Below, piece after piece: positions 44,185 to 56,589 of a stretch of 64,000 bases of DNA. Numbering within the stretch: position 1 is the stretch's first letter; each line of letters opens with the position of its first letter. A program made the translations under genes and the position numbers. Source of the DNA: Calendula officinalis (lineage: Eukaryota > Streptophyta > Magnoliopsida > Asterales > Asteraceae). Under the pieces are notes generated by a model that made no database searches, was not told where the DNA came from, and saw only the letters and a program-made list of their open reading frames with translations. The DNA is taken from contig OY970829.1 of the NCBI GenBank assembly GCA_963853835.1, positions 7,050,446 through 7,114,445 of the forward strand. Direction: 5' to 3'.

Positions 44185-46485
44185 TGTAACAACCCGAAAT
44201 TTGTGAATAAATTAATTTATTAAAAATATGATAAATAAGGATAAATCGTTTAAAGAACGTAGGAATTGGTTTCGTGTCATTTGGACGCCGTGCGAGAAAG
44301 TTATGGACGAAACCAGGTCGAGATATCAACCGAAAAGTGCAGCCTGCTGTAGTAGAGAGTTCGCGCCGTGAACTCGAGTTCCCGATCGGGAACTCCATAC
44401 AGCGATTTTGTGGTTTTTGATTGATCGAGTTCGCGACTGGGTAGCGATCGGGAAAAGTTCACGATATGGAAAGTTAGCGACGCGAACTATGTTCGCGCCG
44501 TGAACTTGTGACGTGCAGCATTAAAATCGGGTTTTCAGCCATTTGTGCTATTTTCAAACCCTAGATACCTCTTTGGCGATTTTGGAGCTCTAGTGCAGAT
44601 CTTGGTTGATTTCTTCTCAAATCTTTGATAGATTTTACTCCTAGTTGAAGATTAAAGGTATATCTTCACTCTTTGATCTTTGTAGCTTAAGATCTATGCA
44701 TTTTGATGTATGGGTTTGAAACCCTAGTTCTTGGGTTGGTGATTTATGGTTAAATAAAGGTTGTATACACCCCATAGATGGTATACATCAAAGGAAGCAA
44801 GTGTATGATTATGATTTGTAAGAATCTTAAGGGTTGGTTAAACCTAGGGTTTGGTAAATCACCATAATTGGGGGAAATGAGTTAATAAGTGTTATCTAGA
44901 GATAGAGGGACACATTGGTAGTAGAATGTGATGTTGATAATCTTGTGATTGTTGTATTAGGCATTTGGTGAGGTCTTGGAAGGTTGACCGAATTGTGAAG
45001 CAAGGAAACTGACGTAAAGAATACGGTTGGAGCATTTTATTGCTAAGGTGAGTACATGAGACTTTTAAACTGGGTACATAGCAAATAGTTTTGAAAGTAC
45101 ATGTGATATTGCATCAGTCTTTATTAACAAATATTTTGATAAAGATAGTAATTGAAAATGTATGAAAGTATGTAGAATGTGATACTAGAATGTGTCTAGT
45201 ATGATTGATGAATTGAAGTAAATTATGATAGATTCAAGTAATTATGGAATCTATGTTAATGAACAATAATAATGAATTAATTGATTAAAAGAATGTATAC
45301 TGAACCTTTATTAATAAATATGTATTAGTAAAGCAATTGGGAATGATTTTATAGTAATGAGTACCTATTGGTAAGATATACTAATAAAAGTAAAGAACGA
45401 ATAAATATGAGAAAGAATATGATGTGACTAGTAATAATTGTCTATTATAGTCAAGGAAGAGATAAAAGTATTATGTTATCGATGAATAAGAAATGTATCT
45501 TATGTATAAAGTAAGTATGGACCTCATAGGGTTCATAGGTGTAGAAGTAACTGTGGTTGCTTATGATCGGGTCCATGGGACCATACAGTTACGTTCACAC
45601 TGTGATGAACTAATTATATGTCGTTAGTATTAGACGACTAACTTGTTTGATGTTGGATGTGATAGCCGAAGGCTTTGACTGTCATAACTGTTAGGTTATG
45701 GTAAGAGATAGATGGTGGTGACGCGGGGGACCCCCGGTCACTGGACGGTGGTATATATGTTTATACACCGAGTCTATATATGTTTATACACTAAGCACAC
45801 GGGTGCTTCTAGTACGCATATGTTTGGTACTAGGTATGTTAGGTTCTAACACATATATGTTTATGTATTAGACGTGTTGGTGCTTCTAGTATATATATAT
45901 ATATATGTTTATGTACTAGATATGGTCGTGCTTCTAGTACGCATATGTTTGGTACTAGGTATGCTAAGTTCTAATCCATATATGTTTATGTATTAGACAG
46001 GTTGATGCTTCTAGTACATATATATTTATGTACTAGATATGATTGGGTTTCTGGTACCTATATGTCTAGGTACTAGATATGTTTGCTAGGAAAGCAAAGT
46101 AGCTAGAGTCACAAAAGAGTGACTAGACGGTATTTATGTAGTTTACATATATATGTTTATATAATTATGAAATGTCTATTATTGGGGTCTAAAACCCATG
46201 TATCTCACGAGACTATTTTGTCTCACGTACTACGTTTGTTTTGTGGCTATGTACTCAGGTACAGGTTTGAAGTGATAGAAGGTTGCACTAGAAGTGGCCT
46301 AGAGATGTTTAGTTCGGGAGCTAGTAGGTAGATCCCGTTGCCTATGGTTTTGATATACTCGGTGACACCGTATTTTTGTAAACTCTGATATAAGTTTTAA
46401 AGTTTTTGTTAAACTGTATTTGGACAATATGTCAGATATTGGGAAAATGTATTTTAAACGATGTTTTAAAAATACGGGTGTTACA
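44185..46485 (+). repeat. 5' LTR of TR-GAG element
   Basis: 2301 bp. Contains near its start repeated GTTCGCG/GTGAACT words and the perfect 20-bp palindrome GAGTTCCCGATCGGGAACTC (44376-44395), and further on (about 45770-46080) a minisatellite of ATATATGTTTATGTACTAGA-like units. Confidence 0.93.
45770..46080. repeat. minisatellite inside the LTR
   Basis: Irregular units built on TATATGTTTATGTACTAG, GTGCTTCTAGTA and GGTACTAGGTATG, about 60 bp apart. The matching part of the 3' LTR (51775-52085) has lost a stretch of about 20 bp and a few TA units, showing length instability. Confidence 0.8.
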
Positions 46486-46488
46486 ACT

Positions 46489-46500
46489 TGGTATCAGAGC
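46489..46500 (+). other. primer-binding site, tRNA-iMet type
   Basis: TGGTATCAGAGC, three bases after the 5' LTR. Confidence 0.9.
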
Positions 46501-46734
46501 TATAGTTTAAGTGAATTAGGTTGGATGTCCATCCTAGTCTTAGACTGTAGCATTAGGAATGTAAGATTCCTTGAGATCATTAGGTTGACCTTGAGACTTT
46601 ATGTTAAGTTTAGGGTTGAACCTAGGGGACCTATGAAAGTGATGTGATTATGGATAACCAGTATTATGAGACTTATGAATTGTACACGAGGTACTAATTG
46701 TTTAATGTCTTTCGTATAGTCAAGATCGAAAGAA

Positions 46735-48024
46735 ATGGTTAACACTCGAAGAAGTGGGAAAGCCCCGGAGGGCCGGGAGGAGGATACACCTCATGTTGAG
46801 GCTGGGGTTGAACAGGAAAGTCAACCGTCGATGCACCGGGTGGGTGAATCGGAGGTCGGAGCTAATAGAACTCCGGTGACCATGGCGGACCTCCAAACTA
46901 TTATTGAACAACTCAAGGGAGTGGTGGCCGATGAAGTGCACCGCATCATTGGGGACCGTGAGAGGTCGGATGGAGATCGTGTATCCGAGGTTAGATCGGT
47001 TGAGAAAACCAGGGGTGGTGGCACTCGAGTGGAGAAATCCTCCACAGGTGGTTGTAGTGATGCAAGGGCAAGGCCCGATGAAAATTATGGTTGTTCTTTT
47101 AAGACATTCATGGCTTGTAAGCCAAACATATATACGGGTAGTTCGGACCTGAAGGTAACTATGAGGTGGATCCGAGAGACCGAGCGGGTCATCGGAAGTA
47201 GCAAGTGCAAGAAAACCGATATGGTGTTGTATGCATCACAATTGCTAAAAGAGGATGCTATGGTCTGGTGGGACATAGTTTATGAGACCCTCGGGAGGGA
47301 GGTGATAGAGAGAATGTCATGGGATGAGTTTACCGCGAGGTTGAGGAAGAAATTTTGTCCCGACCGGGATTTGGAGAAAATGCATGAGAAGTTTGTGACC
47401 CTAAGGAAGGGTGAGATGTCGGTCGAGGAGTACACGAGGGAATTCACGGGATTACTTCCGTTTGTTGCTAATACCTACTCCGAGGAGAGGTTGAGGGTAG
47501 TTAGGTATGCTAGTGGGCTACCTTGGTATTATCAGTTGGAGGTAAAGAGAGCGGTCACGCTAGATGAGGCCATTAGTGCCGCCCGAGGTGTGGAAGAGGT
47601 GATCGAGGCAAAAGTTGCCGAGAGGGCGTATGTGGGAGATAAGAGGAATGCCGAGAGTGGCTCGGGTACGGTTAAGAAGGGAAAGTTCACGTCAAACTTC
47701 TCTAGGCAAGGAAGTGTAGCCTCGTGCAAGAGGTGTGGGAAGAATCATACCGGCGAATGCCGTGGGGAACCGAAAATTTGCCATGATTGTGGAAAGACGG
47801 GACATTTGGCCCGAGATTGTAGATCCAAACCAATGGCCGAGGTTGAGTGTTACTCGTGCCATGAGAAAGGGCATTATAGCCACGTGTGCCCGAAGAAGAA
47901 AACCGAAACGCTTGTGTCCGCGGCTCAAAAGAAGACGGAGCCGGCAAAGGTGAGAGGACGATCCTTCCTACTCACACGGGAGGAGGCGCGCGCTGGGGCG
48001 TCAGGTTCGGGAGCTAAGGATTAG
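46735..48024 (+). CDS. Gypsy gag protein, 429 aa, intact
   Basis: Start ATG 46735 (MVNTRRSGKAPEG). The capsid-type retrotrans-gag domain lies around residues 120-260 (FKTFMACKPNIYTGSSDLKV, AMVWWDIV, FCPDRDLEKMHEKFVTLRKG, SVEEYTREF). Three Cys/His clusters follow: CKRCGKNHTGEC, CHDCGKTGHLARDC and CYSCHEKGHYSHVC, the RNA-binding zinc knuckles. The protein ends shortly after SFLLTREEARAG, the block that in full elements leads into the protease; here comes ASGSGAKD and a stop. GC content and codon use differ strongly from the AT-rich surroundings. It would package its own RNA, but protease, RT and integrase must come from another element. Confidence 0.92.
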   Translation: MVNTRRSGKAPEGREEDTPHVEAGVEQESQPSMHRVGESEVGANRTPVTMADLQTIIEQLKGVVADEVHRIIGDRERSDGDRVSEVRSVEKTRGGGTRVEKSSTGGCSDARARPDENYGCSFKTFMACKPNIYTGSSDLKVTMRWIRETERVIGSSKCKKTDMVLYASQLLKEDAMVWWDIVYETLGREVIERMSWDEFTARLRKKFCPDRDLEKMHEKFVTLRKGEMSVEEYTREFTGLLPFVANTYSEERLRVVRYASGLPWYYQLEVKRAVTLDEAISAARGVEEVIEAKVAERAYVGDKRNAESGSGTVKKGKFTSNFSRQGSVASCKRCGKNHTGECRGEPKICHDCGKTGHLARDCRSKPMAEVECYSCHEKGHYSHVCPKKKTETLVSAAQKKTEPAKVRGRSFLLTREEARAGASGSGAKD

Positions 48025-50209
48025 GCGGCCCGTAATTGTAGCATTGGATGATTAGGCCGGTGTGCCATTTGTTTCCCTAAGACTTTAGTTTTGGGTATTA
48101 TTGTAATCCTTCCGAATGCTTTGGTTAAAAACATATTTTGAATGATATGAATTTTATTGTTAATTTATTTACTTGAAAGATTTGATTTAGCAAGGTTGAA
48201 TAATTGTCGATGAGAGTAGAGGCATTTGGTAGGACCATTGAGATGGATTGGATGATTATGCACCAAGCCAGTATGTTGTGTGGGTATAGCCATATTGTTG
48301 GATTGTTGCCCAATTTGGTGCTTACGGGAATTAGTAGATGAGTTGTATGACGTGAATAGTCATCGTGGGAATAATCTTCCGGGTTGAATGAATTCGTATT
48401 TTTTTTTTTAAGAATCATAGACCGGAGTCGGTTGGTTGACTCAAAGATGACCGGTGAATTATGGTTAATAGAATTGAGTGATAGTTACTTCTATAGCGAC
48501 AAAAGATTTGGAAATATGGTAATAAAGAGATGAACCGATTAATGACGGTTAATGTGTAAGTGGAATGGTAAATAACGAATAGAGAATGTTATTAGTTACC
48601 CGCGGGGTACGATGCATGTGCATCATATGATGTCCTTGGAAGGCATATAATTGTGAAAAGATAATATTATGTCATATGAATTGTGCTAAGTAATATGTCC
48701 TATGGAAGACATACGAATGGGAAGGAAAACAATAATGCGTCTTGTGGGAGAGGTGCTAGAATGCACGATAAATGATTTGATGATGTTTATATGATATTGG
48801 CGTGACATATACATATGTTAGTATATGTGCATGATGATTATGTTTATTTGATATTGGTGCAATATATACATATGTTTGTATATGTGCACAATAGAGATGT
48901 ATTGATGGTATTGGTGACATATACATATGTTTGTATATGTGCACAATAGAGGTATTTAGATTGAATTGGCGTGATATACGTGTGTATATCTATATGTGTA
49001 TATATGTTTATGTGTTTATATGATGAATGTAGAACCATGTGGTTAATAAATATTACTATTATGTTATGATAATCGAGAATTGGGCTTGAAATGCGGGTTG
49101 CATTTAGGTCATGTAAATGTAGGGGATGCCTACGATTTATAGAATAGAAGGAAAGAGAAATTTCTAGTGAGCAAATTACCATGTGGTAACCAAGACACAG
49201 TACACCGTTTAAGGGTGTGGGACGTATTACGGTAGGGGGCCTAGTACCGATAATGTAAGTTGATCAATGTGATACAAAGATGGTTGAAAGAATACTAAGT
49301 GATAGTATGAGTGACCAAGTGAAGGTCAAGAAACGGTAAATGATATTGTAACCTTATGTTAAGGTGTGACCCTTGGATTAACGGGGACGATTGTTGAGAA
49401 AGTAATAATGGGTAGAACTGAGAGTGATGGGTTGGTGATGATTCGCCGTGTGTACGGAAATTGCTAGTTTGGAAAAAGGTATGGTTGACTTTATGTAAAA
49501 GTCAACGTTAGTCAACCCGTGATTGGTTGAATTGGTCTAAGATGGACCTTGACTCTCGTTTTGATTTACTAATGAATAGTGATAGCATAATGTGTCGATT
49601 ATGTGTTTGTGAAAAAGTTGATGAGATGGTTGATTGAATCGTAGTCGGTTTATACGACTTGGCCCGTTTGGGTGATACCAGTGTTGAAATTGGGAATCGA
49701 GTGTAAGACTGTAATTGAATCATAAATTATAGGTAAATTGTAAAGGAAGGGAGGATTTATGAAACCTTTAGCGAGAAGGGAAAATGTTAAGGTATAGTTG
49801 ACTTTGTGCTTAAGTCAAAGGGTAGACAATATGGGATATACCAATGTCGGGATATATCGGTTGGGTCAAAGCTAGAGTTTGACATTCGTTTTAATCAACT
49901 AGTTAATGGTATGATTGTGTCATACCATTGTTATGAGAATGAAAGGATTGGTCGAGAGAATGACGGTGTTATGGTCAAGTTGTGAAATTTTGACCCGTTT
50001 AAGTATTATGATTTTGTTTATAAATGGGGTCTTGGTCGTTCGGACTTAGCGGAGCTAGGTGAATGTTTGGATATGTAATGTTAACGGAACGGGAATGAGG
50101 AAAGTTTGATGGTAATGACCACAAGGGAATGAGAGCGGAAAGCTCGGTTGTATGTGGGTTGAAATTCTTAGCGATTCCGAGGACGGAATCCTCTTAAGGG
50201 GTAGATAGT
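48025..50209. other. non-coding interior of the TR-GAG element
   Basis: No trace of protease, RT or integrase in any frame. Contains a repeated ACATATACATATGTTTGTATATGTGCAC-like unit (pieces of at most 20 bp quoted: GACATATACATATGTTTGTA) at about 48800-48960. It ends in a purine tract CTTAAGGGGTAG, the polypurine tract for the 3' LTR. Confidence 0.6.
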
Positions 50210-52487
50210 TGTAACAACCCGAAATTTGTGAATAAATAAATTTATTAAAAATGTGATAAATAAGGATAAATCGTTTAAAGAACGTAGGAATTGGTTTCGT
50301 GTCATTTGGACGCCGTGCGAGAAAGTTATGGACGAAACCGGGTCGAGATATCAACAGAAAAGTGCAGCTTGCTGTAGTAGAGAGTTCGCGCCGTGAACTC
50401 GAGTTCCCGATCGGGAACTCCATACAGCGATTTTGTGGTTTTTGATTGATCGAGTTCGCGACTGGGTAGCGATCGGGAAAAGTTCACGATATGGAAAGTT
50501 AGCGACGCGAACTATGTTCGCGCCGTGAACTTGTGACGTGCAACATTAAAATCGGGTTTTCAGCCATTTGTGCTATTTTCAAACCCTAGATACCTCTTTG
50601 GCGATTTTGGAGCTCTAGTGCAGATCTTGGTTGATTTCTTCTCAAATCTTTGATAGATTTTACTCCTAGTTGAAGATTAAAGGTATATCTTCACTCTTTG
50701 ATCTTTGTAGCTTAAGATCTATGCATTTTGATGTATGGTTTGAAACCCTAGTTCTTGGGTTGGTGATTTATGGTTAAATAAAGGTTGTATACACCCCATA
50801 GATGGTATACATCAAAGGAAGCAAGTGTATGATTATGATTTGTAAGAATCTTAAGGGTTGGTTAAACCTAGGGTTTGGTAAATCACCATAATTGGTGGAA
50901 ATGAGTTAATAAGTGTTATCTAGAGATAGAGGGACACATTGGTAGTAGAATGTGATGTTGATAATCTTGTGATTGTTGTATTAGGCATTTGGTGAGGTCT
51001 TGGAAGGTTGACCGAATTGTGAAGCAAGGAAACTGACGTAAAGAATACGGTTGGAGCACTTTATTGCTAAGGTGAGTACATGAGACTTTTAAACTGGGTA
51101 CATAGCAAATAGTTTTGAAAGTACATGTGATATTGTATCAGTCTTTATTAACAAATATTTTGATAAAGATAGTAATTGAAAATGTATGAAAGTATGTAGA
51201 ATGTGATACTAGAATGTGTCTAGTATGATTGATGAATTGAAGTAAATTATGATAGATTCAAGTAATTATGGAATCTATGTTAATGAACAATAATAATGAA
51301 GTAATTGATTAAAAGAATGTATACGGACCCTTTATTAATAAATATGTATTAGTAAAGCAATTGGGAATGATTTTATAGTAATGAGTACCTATTGGTAAGA
51401 TATACTAATAAAAGTAAAGAACGAATAAATATGAGAAAGAATATGATGTGACTAGTAATAATTGTCTATTATAGTCAAGGAAGAGATAAAAGTATTATGT
51501 TATCGATGAATAAGAAATGTATCTTATGTATAAAGTAAGTATGGACCTCATAGGGTTCATAGGTGTAGAAGTAACTGTGGTTGCTTATGATCGGGTCCAT
51601 GGGACCATACAGGTACGTTCACACTGTGATGAACTAATTATATGTCGTTAGTATTAGACGACTAACTTGTTTGATGTTGGATGTGATAGCTGAAGGCTTT
51701 GACTGTCATAACTGTTAGGTTATGGTAAGAGATAGATGGTGGTGACGCAGGGGACCCCCGGTCACTGGACGGTGGTATATATGTTTATACACCGAGTGTA
51801 TATATGTTTATACACTAAGCACACGGGTGCTTCTACTAGGTATGTTAGGTTCTAACACATATATGTTTATGTATTAGACGTGTTGGTGCTTCTAGTATAT
51901 ATATATATGTTTATGTACTAGATATGGTCGTGCTTCTAGTACGCATATGTTTGGTACTAGGTATGCTAGGTTCTAATCCATATATGTTTATGTATTAGAC
52001 AGGTTGATGCTTCTAGTACATATATGTTTATGTACTAGATATGATTGGGTTTCTGGTACCTATATGTCTAGGTACTAGATATGTTTGCTAGGAAAGCAAA
52101 ATAGCTAGAGTCACAAAAGAGTGACTAGACGGTATTTATGTAGTTTACATATATATGTTTATATAATTATGAAATGTCTATTATTGGGGTCTAAAACCCA
52201 TGTATCTCACGAGACTATTTTGTCTCACGTACTACGTTTGTTTTGTGGCTATGTACTCAGGTACAGGTTTGAAGTGATAGAAGGTTGCACTAGAAGTGGC
52301 CTAGAGATGTTTAGTTCGGGAGCTAGTAGGTAGATCCCGTTGCCTATGGTTTTGATATACTCGGTGACACCGTATTTTTGTAAACTCTGATATAAGTTTT
52401 AAAGTTTTTGTTAAACTGTATTTGGACAATATGTCAGATATTGGGAAAATGTATTTTAAACGATGTTTTAAAAATACGGGTGTTACA
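50210..52487 (+). repeat. 3' LTR of TR-GAG element
   Basis: 2278 bp, nearly identical to 44185-46485; the palindrome recurs at about 50401-50420. Confidence 0.93.
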
Positions 52488-53111
52488 GATTTCATTTTAT
52501 AAGAGATTGCAATGAAAGAAATTAATTAAAGTGGTTAAAATTCATACTGATAATCAATTAGCAGATCTTTTTACAAAAGCATTTGATGTAGGAAGGTTTA
52601 ACTTTTTAGTTAACAGTATTGGAATGATTTTTATAAATTAAATTGATAAAATTCTCATATGTAAAGTTTTTGTATAATATTAATTAAGTTATTCAAAGTT
52701 TACTACTGGTTATTCATTTAGCACTAGTTACTACTGATCAATCATTTTAAGTATTAAATCTTAGTTACTACTGACCTTTAAATACTACTGGTACTTAGTT
52801 ACTACTGATCGGTAGTCTCACTCTAAAAATCGATAGATTGACCAAACTAACCCCATGAAAATAGCCGTTATGCTATGATTCGAAGGGTATTTGTGATTTT
52901 TTGCAGGTTAATTTCGAAAACTATAAATAACAGAAGTCGGTTAATCTTACATTATCCATACCTCGATCTGCTAAAACCCACAATAAACCCTTAAGTCGGA
53001 AATCTTAATTAAAATCCTAAAAACCAGTAACAACTTCAATTCAATCACAAACTTTCAAAAGAACACATTTACGATTAAAACTCTCAATCCCAAATTACAA
53101 ATCAATTAAAA

Positions 53112-56100
53112 ATGGCAATGATCAAACTAGTCGCTGTTCAAACAGATCTACAATATTGTGACTTCCACAATATGATTGCTTTCTTAAAAAATCCAGATGG
53201 AACTAAAGATTTTAGGGAGATTGTGATGTTTCTCAAACACTCATCAATCAAATATGCTCTCACAATCCAACCTACAATTTATGAGAGACATATTGTACAA
53301 TTTTGGGAAACTTCAGAACACATAAAAGAAGGGGATATATAAAAAATCAAGTCAACTGTAGATGGAAAAAAATTCTTCATAACAGAACAATCCATCAGAC
53401 AACATCTTCAACTTCATGATGAATCAGGTATATCTCTACTTTCTAAGGAAGATCTTGTTGAAAATTTAATAAAAATGGGGTATGAAGGAAAGCAAAATAT
53501 TGTCACTTTTCAAAAAGGGCTTCTTTCTCCCCAATGGAAATTTATAGTACACACTATTCAACACTGCATCTCTCCTAAAAAGAGCACTTGGAATGAATTC
53601 AAGAAGTCAATAGCCTCTGTTGTTGTTTGTTTGAGCACAGACCAAGTATTCAATTTTTCAAAAATGATATTTGTTGGTATGCTTGGAAACTTATCATCTT
53701 CAAAATTTTTAATGTATCCAAGATTTATTGCACATATTTTAGATTGTGAGATCCCAGAGCTCACTAAAACAAAAGTAATTTACAATGCACCTTCTCTCAA
53801 CAAAAAGGTTTTTTCAAACATGAGAAGGCTTTTCAAATTTTCTGGAAAGGTAACACCTTTATTTTCAAATATGATCCATGATCAACTCCCAACTGGAGAA
53901 TGTTCAAGTCACCCCATTGAACCCCAACCCACTCATCACTAAATATTGCAGCCCAAACAGAACCCCAAGCCACTCAAACAACCTCACCTCATGATGTCCT
54001 GACTGTGTCCCAGGAACATGCAATAGAACCTCAGGGTGCTACTCTTCACCCTTTGGTAAACAAAACTAATAGCCAAATAATATCCTCCAAATATAAACGG
54101 AAAAGATTTTTCAAAAAGGACACCAGGGGACCAATTGAGTCAGACCCCAGACTCCAAGAGTTGTCCTCCAAGGAGGAGAGAGGGCATGAGGAAAGGGCTA
54201 TCACTACTGATGTACCAAAGGTTGGTGCACAGGCTAGTGAGAACATAATTAGGACCCATACCTCGGCAACTTTGAGTGATGAATCATTTGAGGAAGCACT
54301 CAATGGACCCCGGTGCAAAGAAACCACAAGGGGGTACCTCTGCTTCTGCTAGACAGAAGAGGGTATCTAAATCACCCAATGAATCACCAAGCAGTGATGA
54401 GGGTAGTGGGAAACAACTTGATTTGACAGATAGGATGGAAAACCTTGAAACCACTGTACAAAACTGCCACGTTCTAATCAATAATCAAGGTAGAACCATG
54501 AGCTACATGAAGCACTACATCAATGTACTAAATAGAAGGATGCAAAGATTTGAGTACAAACTTCAAAAGCAGTCATCCACAATCAGAAAATTGAAGAATA
54601 AAATAGGTGTTAGTGATGCACAACAGGTTGAGATCACTAAGGGGGAGAAAGATCAAATACAAGGAATGATTAATACCTCAATTGCAGCAGCCTCCCTCTT
54701 AAATCTCAAAGAAGCTCATGGTGAAACAGGTCAAAGTGATGAAGACTTTGATAGAGGAGTTAGGAGTATGGATGAAGATGTATTTGTATCTGCACACCAA
54801 TCCCCAACAGCAGATCCCATACCTCATTCAATTACTACTGAAGCACTTGAACCAACTGAAGTAATTATTACTGATCCAATTGAAGAAGAAACGCAAGAAG
54901 CAACATCAGTAATAACTCCTTCAGTAGCAGCCACAAATGTTCAAGTTACTACTGATGATACACCAGTAGCAACTACAGATGAAATCACTCCAGTAGCAGA
55001 CCCCTCAAACCTACAATTGGTACTTTACAGACCCATTAACCTTCAAGAATTAATACCAGTAATAACTACATTGGTTACTGAGTCTGTAGCAGAAACAACA
55101 ACAGAATACCAGTTACTATTGATTCAGCAGTAGTAACCACAACAACAGCACCAACAGATATCATTGTTCCAGATTTTGATGCTAATGTAAATTGGGAAGG
55201 GGTAGATGAATGTGAATTACCCCCTCACCCAAAGATTCTGGAAAATGAGGAAGCTCATACCTGTGCACCAAAAATCCAAATAAATGAGGTACCAGATATG
55301 AAATATACACCTCCACCACAATGCATAGGTAAAGGAAAAGAAAAATTTGATGATGACTATCCACACATAGCACTTGGTCACTATATGGTGAACAAGATGA
55401 ATCTAGTCAGGCCTCTAAAACAATCACATTGGAAAGTTAAGAGAATGAGGTACCACAAGAAATGTGCCAAAACTCCTGAACTTGAAAACAAAAAAAAGGC
55501 TCACGAAGAACAATCTACAGCTGAAGCAATTCAAGAAATAGAAGAATTTCTTCAAAAAGGTCAACAAGAAGAGCTTGATAAAATTAAGAAATGTGAAGAA
55601 GAAAGACTATATCTTCTTGAAGAACAAATAAAAGAACGCAAAAGATGCAAGATTGACATGCCTGAAGCCTTTGATGAAGAGAAAAGAGATATGATTGAAT
55701 ATTTAAAATCAAGGGGTCACAGTGCAAAATCTTTTGGTAGAATGAAACTTATAACCTTAGTTGAAAGGTTTTGCATTGAGAAAAAGAAAGAATTAAATGA
55801 AGATGTCAAAGTTATTGAACCTTCAAATGTAATAAACATTGATCCCAAGCTCATACCTAGTAGAAAGACTGTAGTTGGTGAATCTTCAGAACAAACTTCA
55901 AATAAAAGAAAAGCTATAGAAGGTGAAGATCCAGCTACAAAGAAACTAAAACAAATCCCCAAATCATTGAAGATCCACAACCAATTCAACAAGATAATCC
56001 AATTTAAACTAGAGAGAGAACCAAGGAATTCATGAAATCATAAGAGCAGAAAAAAGTGTTCAGAAATTCAAAGCATGGAAACCTATGTTCTTATCCTTCA

Positions 56101-56330
56101 ACAGAAGTGATGTCCTTACAATGTTGGAAATTGGAAAACCAAGGATGTCTAACAAAAGGTGGAAAAACTCTGGAGCTGGATACTTAACTGAAATGATAGA
56201 TACTGCATTTCATCCAGAAAAATATGTTGAAAGGATTACAAGTGAAGACAACTTATTTGCATGGAATGTACTTCCTTCAGTAAACATGTATTTCTTTGAA
56301 AGAACTAACAGAAGATGTGAGTTGTATTAA
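53112..56330 (+). pseudogene. extra 3' ORF of big Copia (env-like position), broken
   Basis: Downstream of RNase H, a long region reads as one decayed protein. ATG 53112 gives MAMIKLVAVQTDLQYCDFHN, then SSIKYALTIQPTIYERHIVQFW; in-frame TAA at 53340; 53475-53942 KKSTWNEFKKSIASVVVCLS and onward; frame changes near 53945, 54320, 55130 and 56035. The middle (54276-55133) is a Thr/Val/Glu-rich spacer after a coiled coil, and 55298-56035 is a Lys/Glu-rich coiled coil. Relatives of this ORF are often seen behind Copia pol in daisy-family genomes. Function unknown; no membrane or signal segment visible, so env is only a positional label. Confidence 0.75.
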
Positions 56331-56589
56331 ATGGAAAGAGACTACAACCACTCAAAGAAAACTCTTTATCAAATCGTATGTTGTGCATTTGTAAGACCTA
56401 ATGATCCAGGTATGTATACTGAAAAATTAAGACAATTATTTCAAAAAGAATAAAGCATATGTGGATGAACAAAGAAAACTGAAAGAGTTGAGAGAAAGAG
56501 AAGGAAGAGAGAAAAGAGAAAACGAAGAAAAAGAAAAAGAAAATAAACTTGATTAATTCAAAGATGAATTAATAAGTTTAGGGGGAGAT

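Larger units (their letters stand above)
44185..52487 (+). mobile_element. gag-only Gypsy derivative (TR-GAG type), 8303 bp, nested in Copia
   Basis: Two LTRs of about 2.3 kb (TGTAACAACCCG ... GGGTGTTACA) flank a 3.7-kb interior holding only gag. Perfect 5-bp duplication GATTT (44180-44184, 52488-52492) inside the RNase H gene of the Copia. Primer site TTGGTATCAGAGC (iMet), long LTRs and the MVNTRRSG-type gag point to the Tekay/Del lineage. LTRs are nearly identical by eye except for short indels, so the insertion is young. Confidence 0.93.
38174..52641 (+). pseudogene. Copia pol, broken and interrupted by two insertions
   Basis: Protease WHIDSGCSRHMTG (38200); GAG-pre-integrase LWHRRMCHTNFKN; integrase LLHMDLFGPTNV, IRCDNGTKF after a frame change near 38985, and PQQNGVAERRNRT; in-frame TGA at 39385; an Asn/Ser-rich linker; RT with frame change in the A6 run near 40280, MDVKSAFLYGKI and ALYGLHQAPRAWYDT. 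The Helitron splits the RT just before its active site, which resumes at 43381 as YVDV (YVDD in the family). RNase H follows (AYTDSDYGGECLDRKS), with stops at 44041 and 44150 where relatives have Gln. The Gypsy derivative splits TKHIEIR from HFIRDC, and the end resumes in another frame (VVKIHTDNQLADLFTKAFDV). Confidence 0.9.

Noticed and set aside
46119..46331. Small 70-codon frame occurring twice (46119 and 52121)
   Set aside because: It is LTR sequence of the TR-GAG element, duplicated because the LTR is; no coding evidence.
53112..56330. Host gene (such ORFs are sometimes labelled longin-like or synaptobrevin-like in automatic annotation)
   Set aside because: It lies between RNase H and the polypurine tract of one Copia, with the same decay pattern, so it belongs to the element.
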